A stretch of DNA of 64,000 nucleotides from NCBI GenBank assembly GCA_024704765.1, contig JAKMXF010000315.1:145445-209444 (forward strand), in the 5' to 3' direction. This document shows positions 1 to 10,690 of this stretch, one piece after another. The notes under the pieces were generated by a model. That model did no database searches, was not told the origin of the DNA, and worked only from the letters and a program-made list of their open reading frames with translations. This stretch comes from Oopsacas minuta (lineage: Eukaryota; Porifera; Hexactinellida; Lyssacinosida; Leucopsacidae). Each line of letters begins with the position of its first letter. The first letter of the stretch is position 1. A program made the position numbers and the translations under genes.

Positions 1-484
1 CCTTCAGATTTACACGATCCACAAGAAAAATTCACATCAACCTCTCAGTTATTCTACGCTGTTTAATAGTGGTAGGGAGATCAATACCAATGCCCATGAA
101 GTATTATGCCGAGAAACCTATGAATTCATACTAACACAATTCCCCTGGGTAAATGTTACTCCATCCCTGCATAAATTACCCAGGGCTACATAAAAAAATA
201 TTTCCCATACACAAACTAAGTTATTATACAATTCTTGTACAATTTTTCGTTCTAGATGAAAACGCATTCATTTATGGCCACCACGGCAGGATTGTATAAT
301 AGAGAACATGATTTGTTTTAGAAAAGTCAATTTTGACATTAATTAATGTGGTAAAATATACTGTTCCTAACATTATATTGCGTATTAATACGTGATATAC
401 TTATTGTGCCTACATACTTGTATATACGAAAGCACATATGTAATTTGCTATACTACAGATATTCATAAGAAATTAGACCAAGGA

Positions 485-591
485 CTCCAAAAACTTCCAA
501 GTGGCTATGTAAAAATGGATTTTGATGATCACATTACATCCTAACCTTTGAAAGATTTCAAGCAATGATTGGCCAAATTCACATAATCCTG
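485..591 (-). pseudogene. CMC-like transposase copy B, C-terminal piece
   Basis: The minus strand from 591 downward reads DYVNLANHCLKSFK and then, after a one-base shift, LGCNVIIKIHFY. This aligns with the segment of copy A around LGCNMSIKVHF, about 35 residues before its DEQGE motif. It is the continuation of the copy B gene that stops at 6192, and the PIF/Harbinger element 592-6191 lies between the two pieces. Removing that element with one CTG leaves the codons in frame (WNERDQ then DYVNL), with the same spacing as copy A. Similarity fades below about 485, and I could not find the left terminus of copy B in positions 1-484, which otherwise hold no recognisable gene. Confidence 0.75.
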
Positions 592-599
592 GGGCCTTA

Positions 600-735
600 T
601 TAACTAAAATTCTAAGAATTATTCTTAACTTAATTCTAAGAATTAATGAAATATTCCTAGTTTTCGTTAAGAATTCTTAACTTGGCTATACTTAACGGAT
701 TCTAAGAATAATTCTTAGAATTGGGTAATTCTACT
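600..735. repeat. Left subterminal palindrome array of the PIF element
   Basis: Several copies of TTCTAAGAATT and TTCTTAAC-like words occur in both orientations directly inside the left terminal repeat. The same words are dense at the other end (5985-6185). Such arrays are candidate binding sites for the element's Myb-like protein, which is an inference from the superfamily. Confidence 0.6.
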
Positions 736-891
736 TGATTGATTCTTGCTATTGATTAATAAAATTTATGCCAATTCATTCGACTTCAATCGCTTTTTGA
801 GAAGATATGCGCATAGTATACAATAAATTGCCCCACCCAATAGAAAAGGATATTCATTGCATTTCTCATTTGTGTACTATTGTATAAACTC

Positions 892-1933
892 ATGGCCTCG
901 CTTTTTGTTCTTTTGGAGCTGGAAATAGGCAGTTTACGACGACAGAGAATATTTCGTGACAGGTTAAACCCTCTTGATGCATACACAGATGTAGAGTTTA
1001 TTTCTCGTTATAGAATCAGAAGAGAAATGTTCTTAGAATTGCATGATAAAATTGAAACTTTCATGTCTCGATCTACAAGCCGATCTCATTCACTTTCGGT
1101 GACAACTCAATTAGCGGTCACTCTTCAGTTTCTAGCTACGGGTAGTTTCCAAACTGTGGTTGCATCAGCTCATGGAATTTCCCAGCCCTCTGTGTCCAAC
1201 TGTGTTAGAGGTGTAACAGATGCATTGTGCTCAATTGCGAAAGAGTATATACAGTTTCCAACTGCTGCTAGACAGATGAGCATGCAGCATGGATTTATGG
1301 AAAAGTTCGGGTTTCCTAAAGTATTAGGTTGCATAGACGGCACACATACCCCAATTGTTGCACCTAGCACCAACGAAGCAATTTATGTTAATCGTAAAAG
1401 TTTTCATTCAATTAAAGTCCAAGCGATATGTGACGATGTATTCAAGTTTATTGATGTAGTTGTGAAGTGGCCAGGCAGCACACATGACGCGTTCATATGG
1501 AGGCAATCAGGAATCAATCTTAAGATCACCAGTAAAGAAATTCCAATTCTTGATGGATGGTTTCTCGGCGATAGTGGTTATCCGTTGCGCCCAAATTTAA
1601 TGACTCCATTACTATCTCCTGTTACACCTCGCGAAAGAAGGTATAATCGTGCTTTCCTGAAGACTCGAAAGACAATTGAATGTACCTTTGGAATATGGAA
1701 GAGCAGATGGAGATCAATGGACAAGACTGGTGGCAGTTTGTGCTATAGTCCAGAGAGGGTTTGCAAACTAATCTTATCCTCCATGGTACTTCATAATTTG
1801 TGTTGATTGCGGTCTCCAAATTGATATTGAAAACTTGGAAAGTGATATGCCCTACACCGAAACAGAAGACACTGAACATTCAGATAATGGGATTTTAGTT
1901 CGAGAAAATATAATTATAAATTATTTCACATGA
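892..1933 (+). pseudogene. HARBI1-like PIF/Harbinger transposase, nearly intact
   Basis: An endonuclease-type DDE transposase (DDE_Tnp_4 / HARBI1 family). I start it at ATG 892 because the frame upstream (TTG 880) has no better start. The reading frame is open for 304 codons. An N-terminal helical region contains the LSVTTQLAVTLQFLATG segment followed by a helix-turn-helix-like part (HGISQPSVSNCV). The catalytic core shows D149 in GCIDGTHTPI, D199 in WPGSTHDAF and E263 in KTIECTFG, all present. The frame closes at 1804-1806 just after VLHNLC, where the family normally continues. In the next frame the expected tail follows (DCGLQIDIENLESD...ENIIINYFT, stop at 1931-1933). So a single small indel near 1803 removes about 40 C-terminal residues. 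Its convergent partner gene ends at 2018. Confidence 0.9.
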
Positions 1934-2017
1934 TATAGGGAGTTTAATAAATTAACTGAGGACATGAATGAATTCGGCTATGATTTACGTATAACATAAT
2001 TATCTTAATTAAGGATC

Positions 2018-2799
2018 CTAATCTTGACTTTGAAAGTAATGAGGCAATGAAAACAAATTAGAAGTAGGAAATGAAGGGGGCAATGTCTGAAAATGCGGCA
2101 GAGGAGGCATAGTTTGAGCCATCAGAAGAGAAAGTGTCTTTGATTGATCCGCTGCTGTATGTTGCAAAATCTGGATCACTCGATCGAATTTACTCTCAAG
2201 CCGATCTAGCTTAGAATCAATGTTAGTCAAAATCTCCAATTTCTTATCTTCTTTCTCTAAAATTGCACGTTTGGTCGATTCCAATTCGTCATTTTCCAAA
2301 CGATGACGTTTTCTTGGGGCTTGTTGGAAAAACTTTATTTGTTCAATATCTTCAGAGGGAACTGGGTTTATCAGCATCCTTTCAGTTTCATCATTTGCAC
2401 ACTGGGATTCAAGAGAGAGATCGATACCCGATTCAATGCCTTCAAAAGCTTTCTTCCCTTTGATGCTACTGATTTTAGCTTCTATTTCATTCAAATCAGC
2501 ATCTGCAGGACTTTCTCCAGTTTTTCTTGCTGATGCTAACTTATCTGCAATACGAGGCTTATGTATTGTTAGTATATTAAACCATTTTTTCATGACATTA
2601 TCCTTGTTCTTACATTCTCATGTAATTCAGACAGTCTCCCTGAAATTTCTTCCCAGATTTTGTTCTAATCATCGAAAGTCAGAGTTGGTGTTAGAGCGCC
2701 GAACAATTTCGATTTTTGATCATGAATGAGATCCACGGGTGACATAATCTCCTCCTGAGTAAAATTCTTTGAACAAGTTTTCGATTTTTCAGTGGTCAT
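2018..2799 (-). pseudogene. Myb/SANT-like second protein of the PIF element
   Basis: PIF/Harbinger elements encode a second, DNA-binding protein with a Myb/SANT-like (trihelix) domain that helps the transposase find its ends. Here the minus strand from ATG 2799 reads MTTEKSKTCSKNFTQEEI, then a helical region with KSKLFGALTPTLTF, KIWEEISGRLSELHENVRT and KKWFNIL, the tryptophan spacing expected of the fold. A coiled-coil-like acidic/basic C-terminal half follows (ILEKEDKKLEILTNIDSKL) and a Pro/Phe-rich tail. Two lesions break it: a TAG in frame at 2665-2667 and a one-base deletion near 2600 (RT/DNVMKKW), after which the 191-codon frame runs to 2018. It is convergent with the transposase gene, as in the superfamily. 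Confidence 0.8.
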
Positions 2800-3195
2800 A
2801 ATACGAGCGAGTGTTAAGATATTATCATAATTAATTAACATTTTATTATTATTCATACTTATCACTAAAGATGATAATATACGTAAATGGATAAAATTGC
2901 ATAGATTGCGTATATTTTTGCAGGACGTCACTCAAATGACATTGACTTTATTTACCTTAGTTTATATACAAAACTATTATGTTTCAAAATATATGAGATA
3001 TATTTTAATTACATAAATACATTTATTGATGTCATAATACAATTCAGAGTGACGTCAAGAAATAGTATCTAAATATAGTTGGTATAATTCGACTATAGTT
3101 CTATGCTGCGGGTATTACAACATGTAGATATGATAATCAAACATATTGTCTTGAGCGATAAACAATCTTCTTTGTTATTAAATCCGCATTGATTA
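2800..3195. other. PIF internal non-coding stretch
   Basis: AT-rich sequence between the Myb-like gene start and the nested element. It should contain that gene's promoter. I see no conserved element. Confidence 0.5.
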
Positions 3196-5917
3196 CACTG
3201 CTCAACAAAAATTTTGTTGCATTTCTACCAACACTTGTTTTTACCTAATATTGGGGCGCTGAATCCGAATCCGACCTTAGTTTTTTTCCGCAAGCTCTAG
3301 ATTTTTTGCAAATCGAGATTTTTAATTTTTTTGCACAAAATTCATATTTTTTGAAAAAGTGACATGATTTGTCAAATGATGTTCTGCTTACAGTTGAATA
3401 ACTAGCCTCAAAACAAAAATAGTTGCCAAAAAACTTTTATGTTGCCAATAGAAATTGTATTTGTAGACAGATGGGCAACAAATGTTTTAAAAAATGTAAA
3501 AACAACAGTTTTGCTGGTAATTTGCATGTAAAAATTGATTTTTTTTTGCAAAATAACGTAGAAAAGAACGATGGCAATCTACAATAGTAACTTAAAGCGA
3601 TCAATGACAAGATGCAAAAGATTCAAATATTCTACAAATCTGGACAAAATTTCCTCTTATAACTTCTGCGTTTGTACGCTTTGTGAGGACAGTCACGTTT
3701 AATGCCCCAACAATAGTCTGCCATCATATGTCGATCCCATCGACCTTGGTAACGTTCTTCCACTGTCATAAGATCCTGGTGGAAACGCTCTCCCTGTTCG
3801 TCACTGACAGCCCCAAGGTTTTCAGGGAATTTGTCCTGGTGGCTGTACAGAAAATGTACTTTTATGCTCATGTTGCATCCCAAATCACGAAACCCTGAGA
3901 GCATCTTGGATACAAGCATTTCATAGTTTGGAGCTTTTCTGTTACCAAGAAAGTTCTGTATAACATCCACAAAAGATAGCCATGCAGCTTTCTCCCTGAC
4001 ATTCATTTTCTGAATGAAGTTTTTGTCGCGAATAAGTGTACGTATCTGTGGTCCATCAAACACTCCTGCTTTGATTTTATCATATGACAAAGCAGGGAAA
4101 GTATACACAAGATGATGAAAGGATTCATTGTCAGGATTTAGGGCTTTAACGAACTGTTTCATCAGACCTAGCTTGATGTGCAGGGGTGGAAAAACAATTT
4201 TGTCTCTGCTTACGATCGGGTCGTGTGTTACGTTAGGCATGCCAGCTTGAAATGTTTCACGTAAGGGCCACTCCTTCTGTATCCAATGTTTTTCACGTGC
4301 TCTGCTGTCCCACATGCACAGATAACATGGAAATTTAGTGTATCCTTTTTGCTGACCTAGCAGAAAACTAACCATTTTGAGGTCAACACAAATGATCCAG
4401 TTGTGATCATGATATCCGAGTAAATCCATAACAATTCTAATGTCATCATGCTGTTCCTTCAAGACAGTGGAGTGACCAACTGGAACAGCTCCATAAACAT
4501 TTCCATTGTGTAAAAGAACACACTTGAGGCTGCGCTTGGAACTGTCCAAAAACAATCGCCATTCTCCTGGATCATATGAGGAGATACCCAGTTGTCCGAG
4601 AAGACCAGGAATATCGTTGCAATATACCAGCTTATTTTCCACTGAAAAATAGGGTAGAAGGAGTTCTTCTCTTTTTCGAAAAAAGGAAACCTTTACAGAT
4701 TGATCCAGCACCTGTTTTTCTTTGAGCCTGGAGGCTAAGAGCTCAGCTGCTTGCTTGGGCAGATCTAAATCACGTACTAAGTCATTCAGTTCTGATTGAT
4801 TAAACTGCTGGACAGTTACTCTGGTTTCACGAGAAGAATCTTCAGATTCTGATTCTGTGTCTGTTTTTTGATATTCCATTTCTACGATCTCTTCCCTTTC
4901 CAATTTAGTTTCTCCATCATCAGGAAAAGCAAAAGCACTAAAGACCGGAGGAGGAAGTCTATCAGAGTGCGGGACAGGTCGCATAGCTGATGGTATACTA
5001 GGATAAGAAAGCGTTTGTCGGCTCTTCTTGCCAACACCTTTTGTATTGACCATGCAAAAGTAGCAGTCAGTCGTGTGGTTTTGGGGTTCACGCCACACCA
5101 TTGGAATGGCAAAAGGCAGACCCTTCCGCTTTCCTTTTGTCCAGTCTCGGAGCATTTCTTCGCAGTTATGGCACACAATATGAGGAGACCATTTCTTATC
5201 TTGATCACCAAGAGGGATACCAAAGTATGCTATGTAGGCACGCTTCACAAACGATGTTATATTTCGTCTTTGACGCGAAAGCGTATACACACCACAGATG
5301 TAACAAAATGAATCAGGGTTATTATTGCATTTATGTCTACTAGAAGAAGCCATGATCAAATCTGAAGAGTTAAGAATCGAAAGAAAGTCTGTTGATATCT
5401 ATGTAACTTAACACAAACAAACTGAATAACAAAACCTTGGTTCTAATTAAGGCTACCAGCAGACGAGCGGAAAAATACAGCTTAAATGCCTATTCTGCTG
5501 CATCTATCCACGATACTTCACTACAATCACTTAGGGTTGTTTGAATTAAATCATTTCAAAAAAATCAACATGATGATTTTTGATTTATTTAAATTTTGAC
5601 ACTTCGCTAATAGTGTCATGTTTTCAGAGAACAATAGAGTGGTGCTTTTGTTTTCAATAGATTGAAGCCATTACTAAATCATAGTAACAGCTGCAATCTA
5701 AGAAAAATGGCTTGATAGATAAAAAGTATTTGGTGGAGATCAGATTTATGTACTAAATAAGTACCACAAACGAAAAAATTTAAATTGTCGATTGCATGAA
5801 AACTAGAGCATGCAGAAAGAAACTGATTGCAGATTTGAAATCAGCATCCCAAAATTATATAGAATCAATTGAAAAATCTCATGCAACAAAAAATGAAAAA
5901 AAAATTGTTGAGCAGTG
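3196..5917. mobile_element. CMC-like DNA transposon, copy A (youngest, intact)
   Basis: A 2722-bp element. The left end CACTGCTCAACAA and the right end TTGTTGAGCAGTG form a perfect 13-bp inverted repeat, with a second block (TTTTGTTGCAT) shared just inside. The flanks are TTA at 3193-3195 and TTA at 5918-5920, a clean 3-bp target duplication. It contains one uninterrupted gene (3632-5353, minus). A CAC start plus a 3-bp duplication is reminiscent of CACTA/EnSpm elements, but the protein is much shorter than plant or animal EnSpm transposases, so superfamily placement is open. Two older relatives lie at 485-7617 (copy B, split) and 30683-32883 (copy C). Confidence 0.82.
3632..5353 (-). CDS. 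Intact DDE-like transposase of the CMC-like family (copy A)
   Basis: A 573-residue protein. I start it at the MASSS methionine (5353) because copies B and C start at the equivalent point (MASSR, MSK); an ATG two codons upstream also exists. The N-terminal module has C17xxC20, C61xxC64 and C97xxC100 and probably binds zinc. An acidic/serine linker (about 120-180) follows, then the core. The best DDE candidates are D270 in LFLDSSKRS, D324 in CVDLKMV and E519 or E522 in SDEQGERF. A CxxC (343/346, PCYLCMW) sits just after the second aspartate, as in [C/D]xxC insertions of several eukaryotic transposases, and a LHIKLGLMKQF motif follows. All three acidic positions are recognisable in the relatives (copy C has E at the first). 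The C-terminus is basic (YKRRSYKRKF). It is the only full-length uninterrupted transposase gene in the window, so it is possibly active. The superfamily call is an inference. Confidence 0.8.
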   Translation of the reverse strand: MASSSRHKCNNNPDSFCYICGVYTLSRQRRNITSFVKRAYIAYFGIPLGDQDKKWSPHIVCHNCEEMLRDWTKGKRKGLPFAIPMVWREPQNHTTDCYFCMVNTKGVGKKSRQTLSYPSIPSAMRPVPHSDRLPPPVFSAFAFPDDGETKLEREEIVEMEYQKTDTESESEDSSRETRVTVQQFNQSELNDLVRDLDLPKQAAELLASRLKEKQVLDQSVKVSFFRKREELLLPYFSVENKLVYCNDIPGLLGQLGISSYDPGEWRLFLDSSKRSLKCVLLHNGNVYGAVPVGHSTVLKEQHDDIRIVMDLLGYHDHNWIICVDLKMVSFLLGQQKGYTKFPCYLCMWDSRAREKHWIQKEWPLRETFQAGMPNVTHDPIVSRDKIVFPPLHIKLGLMKQFVKALNPDNESFHHLVYTFPALSYDKIKAGVFDGPQIRTLIRDKNFIQKMNVREKAAWLSFVDVIQNFLGNRKAPNYEMLVSKMLSGFRDLGCNMSIKVHFLYSHQDKFPENLGAVSDEQGERFHQDLMTVEERYQGRWDRHMMADYCWGIKRDCPHKAYKRRSYKRKFCPDL

Positions 5918-6191
5918 TTATCATTTCATAGAAAAGTAGAATAAATTATAAGTTAAGTGTCCTCTTTACCTCACTAAATATTTTTCTTAGCATTATTCTA
6001 AGAATTGAGTTGTATTCTAAGAATTTGACTTAAGAATTTTAGTTAATACCATTTTTATAAATTCTAAGAATAAGACTTAGGTGTTGGGAAATTCTAAGAA
6101 TTATTCTAAGAATTAGTCTAATTCTAAGAATTTGACTTAAAGTTAAGCAAAATTCTAAGAATTTGACTTAAGAATTTTAGTTAATAAGGCC
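5918..6191. repeat. Right subterminal palindrome array of the PIF element
   Basis: From about 5985 there is a run of ATTCTAAGAATT and GACTTAAGAATT words on both strands, ending in the terminal repeat. It mirrors 600-735 and holds no gene. Confidence 0.65.
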
Positions 6192-7617
6192 CTGATCTCT
6201 TTCATTCCATAAGTACCCTTTCACAACCGAGACAAAGGCTTGACATGCATCATACTCAGTATCCATCATATACCCAGTGAATTCCAGATCTTTCATCAAT
6301 TTTCGGATATCTGGGCCAGTGAAGATACCAGATTTGATCTTGTCATCACTCAGCCCCTGGAATCGTGAGCGAAGGTATTTAAAACAATAATCGTCTTTGT
6401 TAAGAGCTTTTACGAATTGCTTACGTAATTAACCCGAGTTTAATATTCAAAGGAGGGAAAACAATCTTTTCCGCTGCACCAGTGCTTCGCTAATCACGTT
6501 TGCACTACCACAATCACTTTTTGTCTTTTAGGTCACTCCTTTCTGATCCAATGTTCATTCTTCGCTCTGCTATCCCACATACACAAAAAACAAGGATACT
6601 ATGTGTACCCACTTTGTTGTCCGAGAAGAATGCAAAGCATTTTTAGATCGACACAGATGATGCACTATTGCTTATCGTAGCTAATTAATTGTAAAACAAA
6701 GTTGACATTTTTATATTTTCCAGTTAATATCACAGAATGAGCAAGGGGTAGTGAGCCAAACTTATTATAATTATGAAGTAAGGCAACTTTAAAACTTCTT
6801 TTTGAGCTGTCAATAAATAATCTCCAGTCATTTGAATCATATAACGTACGACCAAGTTCTTTTAACAGGCCCTCAATTTCACAACAGTATACACAATATT
6901 CACTTTGAGTAAAATATGGTAAGAACTGCTGTTCTCTATCACGATAATAAGAAATCTTGGTGAAGGAAGAAAACAAATTCTTTTGATAAAGCCTAGATCC
7001 TAGTATATTTGAAGCAGCTTTTGACAATGTAAGGTCACGAACTAAGTCATTTAACTTTTCCTGACTAAATGTTTGAAGTGGTTTAGATGGTATAAAGTCA
7101 ACATCTCTAGTCTCATCAGGTGACTCCATATCTACACTAATTTCTGGATCTGGATCAGGCAAACTTTGATAACAATAAGTTATTAAAGGTTCAGGTTCAG
7201 GTGTTTTCAAAATTGGAATCGGAAATTCATCACTATGTGGAACCGGGCTAATCACGGGAGGTATAGAAGGATACTGTATTTTTGATTTATCCTTTTGATT
7301 GAAACCAAGTGTTTTGACAATACAAAATTGGCAATCATCAATATGATTTGTCGGTTCCCTCCACAACATAGGAATTCCAAATGGCAACGAGATTAATTTG
7401 TACGTAACCAGTTATATATATTCATAAAGCATTTCTGACATAATATATGGGGTGACCACTCTTTATCTTGGCTGTGCGATTGCATTCCAAAATACGCAAA
7501 GTATGAATTCTGTACTGTAACATCTATCGCTCGTTTCTGTGTTTGGAATGTAAACTCACCACAAATATAGCAGAAACTATTTGGATCATTGGAACATTTC
7601 CCCCTTGAAGAGGCCAT
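6192..7617 (-). pseudogene. CMC-like transposase copy B, N-terminal and core piece
   Basis: A diverged relative of the copy A protein. From ATG 7617 it reads MASSRGKCSNDPNSFCYICG with the same CxxC spacing. A frameshift near 7390 leads into LPFGIPMLWREPTNH, then a long open stretch with LNDLVRDL and WRLFIDSSKRSFK (first acidic site). A stop at 6665 lies just before CIICVDLKM (second acidic site) and YPCFLCMWDSR (CxxC insert). Further stops and a shift near 6430 precede KQFVKAL, and the piece ends in WNERDQ at 6192, where the PIF element begins. The rest of the gene is at 485-591. It is dead: several stops and shifts besides the insertion. It is older than copy A, given the lesions and the nesting order. 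Confidence 0.85.
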
Positions 7618-8824
7618 AGTATATTATTTCGCAAAAAGGCAAAATTTTGTTAATGAATATGATACTGCGTGTCAATTACTATAATATTATTATATAGTCC
7701 ATACTATGTATTGTTAAATCATGAAATTTTGATTTCCTTTCATCATATATTCGTTTTGTGAATATATGAATGTCAACTACAATAACTGATATTCCAACTT
7801 GAGGCGACTAGGTTAAAATTCAATATTGAGAAAAATTACAAAAGATACAATATCAAAATATCTTGACGTGATGGGCAAAACGTACTCTGTTTTTGGCCGC
7901 AACTGACAAGAATTAGTTAGAAAACGTCGAAGGTATGGTTTGTGTATAAATGCTGTTGCCCAGTATTATTAACTCATAGTACAGAGTTTGCCAGAGATAG
8001 TGCTGATAGTTTTGGGATGAAAGAATTTTCTGAGGAAGCTTCCCAAACATGTAATATGCTGATTCGAAAATATCGTGAACATTTGGCTTGAAAAATTCAT
8101 TCATGCTAAATACTAGGGGGACATAATCATTCGTCACACTTCTCAAAGCAACCCTGCATTAACAAACTTTAGACACTTGGTTGTTTGTAAAAGTGTAGAG
8201 AATTGAGCCATATTTGAAAGCTCAATTACAAAGCTCCCGCTCCCTATACCGAACAAAATAATGTATTTTATTCTCTGCTTGTATAGATAGTATTTTGTAT
8301 AAATAAACAATACATTTAGGTGCTTGAAATACTTAAAAAATACCACTTAGGAAGATTTCTCGAAAAATTAAATTTTACTGACGCCATCATTTGGTCATAA
8401 CCTCACTTGAAGTGATTTTACAAAAAATTGGAGTAGTTATATCAATTCCTTAGGGCAATTATCCTATATGCAAATAATACAAAATGTAGGTGTGAGAGAC
8501 ATAGAAATCTCTATTGCCCTCGAATGCCGTTTTTCCACTGTGGCATGGCATATGCTTACTGATAATGGCCAACCGTATAATGATTGGCCTTTTTCATTTC
8601 CTTGGTACAGGAGGCGTACAGGGATTTAGTAGAATTGTATTTGAATTTTGAAGAGACCAACATTAAGTGACCATGAGTATAATAATCTAAACTCATTAAG
8701 TTAAGTGCACTATGTTGTGTAAAAAAACAGTATATATTTAAGCGTAGAAGGATTTCCTGTACAGCCCATATACTAACATCTTTTCCCCTTTCCAAATTAT
8801 TCAAGTGTATAATGACTTTCTGAA
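7618..8824. other. Unassigned stretch after copy B
   Basis: The minus strand carries two short overlapping open pieces (7913-8146 with YVPLVFSMNEFFKPNVHD, and 8143-8346 with FVIELSNMAQFSTLL) that could be one broken protein joined by a small shift near 8145. I do not recognise it. The right terminus of copy B should lie somewhere here, but no match to CACTGCTCAAC was found. Confidence 0.3.
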
Positions 8825-9521
8825 CGCGCGCACGGAGTGTCACAATCACCCAAAATCATCCAAAGAAAACCGTAAGACCAGTTTTTTAACTCTGATTGAA
8901 TCAGCATTCAGAAAAGTATTTACAACTCTAGAAAATTCGTTGTATTATTTTGAATTTTCGATGTGGAATATTTCAAAACGACCATTTGTAAATTGTGAAT
9001 TTATTAAGCCGGTTTATTTGAATAACGAATGTTTATTGTAACAAAACCTTGTTAATTTATCTCCTTATTATATACTATATTCTGTCTTAAATTTAGTTTT
9101 TCTTCATTTATACCCTATTTTGATATCCCTGCTTAGTTTTAGTTGCCTATTTTTACAGATATTCGTTTTACAATCTTATATTATTACTCTTGCATTAGTT
9201 TTGAGTTCCACTTAGGTTGATATTTTGACACTAGGATTTCTAAGATTGTTGGGGTTTGAACACTGTTTATAATATCGAAATGTTCGAATTTCCTTAATGG
9301 TTGGAGAAATGCTATAAACCCCGTATTTTTCTATACATTTCCACGTTACTCGTGTTATTATATTCTCGTAATTTCTTCTGGCATTTAGAAAGTCTTTTAA
9401 CTAATCACTCGGCTTCATGGCTTGTAAGAACAATCAATTTTGTTATTGTTGCGCTATGAATTTTCCATCGAGTTTGAGATAAATTACAAAGAGTGTTGTC
9501 AGTTCCACGAAATACCTTGGA

Positions 9522-10690
9522 TTGGGAGATATACTGAGTGGTGGCGGAATACCAAATAAACTGTACTCGACCTGTTCGATAAATGTTAACACATTAGGGC
9601 AGTCATGTTTACAAAAAGTTAGACAGACAAGTACAACGATGTTTAGAAATGTTGAGTGGAAGAACCAAAAATGTTGGATAATTCGTTCAAGTACTTGTTG
9701 CAGCAAAGGATTTAACAATCCAAAATGTTGGTATTGTTCTAACGCACAAGTCTTTAATAATAGAGGTTACCGAGACTATTTCATTAAAATTGAACTTAAT
9801 GGGAATGAAGATTCTGAAGATGAAATATGTCAATGGAGAGACAGGGGTCGTATGACCAGTGGTATTTTTATGGCTGCTAATTATCCTCATTCTCACTGTA
9901 TGATTTCTTAGATATGATAGAAAATACATTGCCTCTTAAACTAAGCATAGTAGTGAACAAAAACTTCTGAAAATTCTCATCCGGCGAAGATTTGTACCTA
10001 CTTCCCTACACAAACTTCACGAACAAGTATACCCCCTTACTATGCAGCAATAACCTCAGCTAAAGAATCTCGAGACTCAATTTCTGCAATGTTATCAAAG
10101 CCGCAGGGTATTGTTGAAGATTTGAAATTATTTTAAGTGCAGATATAAAGTGCATGTAACTTATTCTTGCATCAGCAATAATGCATGCTCTTGGTGTATG
10201 ATTACTTCAAAGGTCATTGATGGTCGGCCTAGATATAATCTTTTCTCTATAGAAGGACCTAGAATGGATTCATTAGCAATGGAACACCTCAAACTGGTCA
10301 AAAAGAATAAGCATTTCAAAGGCAAGAAATTCCCTCCTCTTTTGAATATTACAAACCCATCGAAATCACTAACTCTACCTGTACTCCACTGTGGGATGGG
10401 TTTGTGTAGACAAGTTACTGATCCCACTGCAAGTCATATTTCCAATAACGATTTTGAATCATTCATTGCAACTACATATAAATTGTACCCATACAAGCAT
10501 AGAGGCAGTCCACATTACAGAAGACAAATGTATTACGTGTTACTAGTAAAGAGGTTATTTCGTTAGCTTGACATTCCAGGAGAGATAACGAGCCATGGAT
10601 CAAAGCAGGCATCAACATTCGTGTCCCTGAAGTTCTCTCATTGTGGGAAGATATCAAGGATCTACTGGCTTGTCGAGAACCTAACAAAAT
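9522..10690 (+). pseudogene. Broken transposase-like protein with CSWC motif
   Basis: Open pieces on the plus strand. 9522-9911 contains PKCWYCSNAQVFNNRGYRDYF. 10150-10566 contains NNACSWCMITSK, then PRMDSLAMEHL, then LPVLHCGMGL. Another frame at about 10567-10700 holds EPWIKAGINIRVPEVL and EKRLENL. A CxWC followed about 70 residues later by an LH.xxGL motif is an arrangement seen in many unclassified invertebrate DNA-transposon proteins, where it sits in the DDE core. The pieces are separated by frameshifts. It lies inside the inverted arms 8825-12590, so it is probably that element's own gene. I cannot name the superfamily. Confidence 0.4.

Larger units (their letters stand above)
592..6191. 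mobile_element. PIF/Harbinger DNA transposon carrying a nested transposon
   Basis: The left end reads GGGCCTTATTAACTAAAATT and the right end is its inverse (AATTTTAGTTAATAAGGCC), flanked by CTG on both sides (589-591 and 6192-6194). A CWG target duplication is known for some animal Harbinger families; TWA is more usual in plants. Inside are the two genes expected of the superfamily, a HARBI1-type transposase (+) and a Myb/SANT-like protein (-), arranged convergently. The size of 5.6 kb is inflated by a 2.7 kb nested element at 3196-5917; without it the element would be about 2.9 kb, a normal length. Both subterminal zones (600-735 and 5985-6185) are packed with short TTCTAAGAATT-like palindromes. 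Confidence 0.88.

Noticed and set aside
9443-9929. Minus-strand open frames overlapping the CSWC-protein region
   Set aside because: They are opposite the better-supported plus-strand pieces and show no motif.
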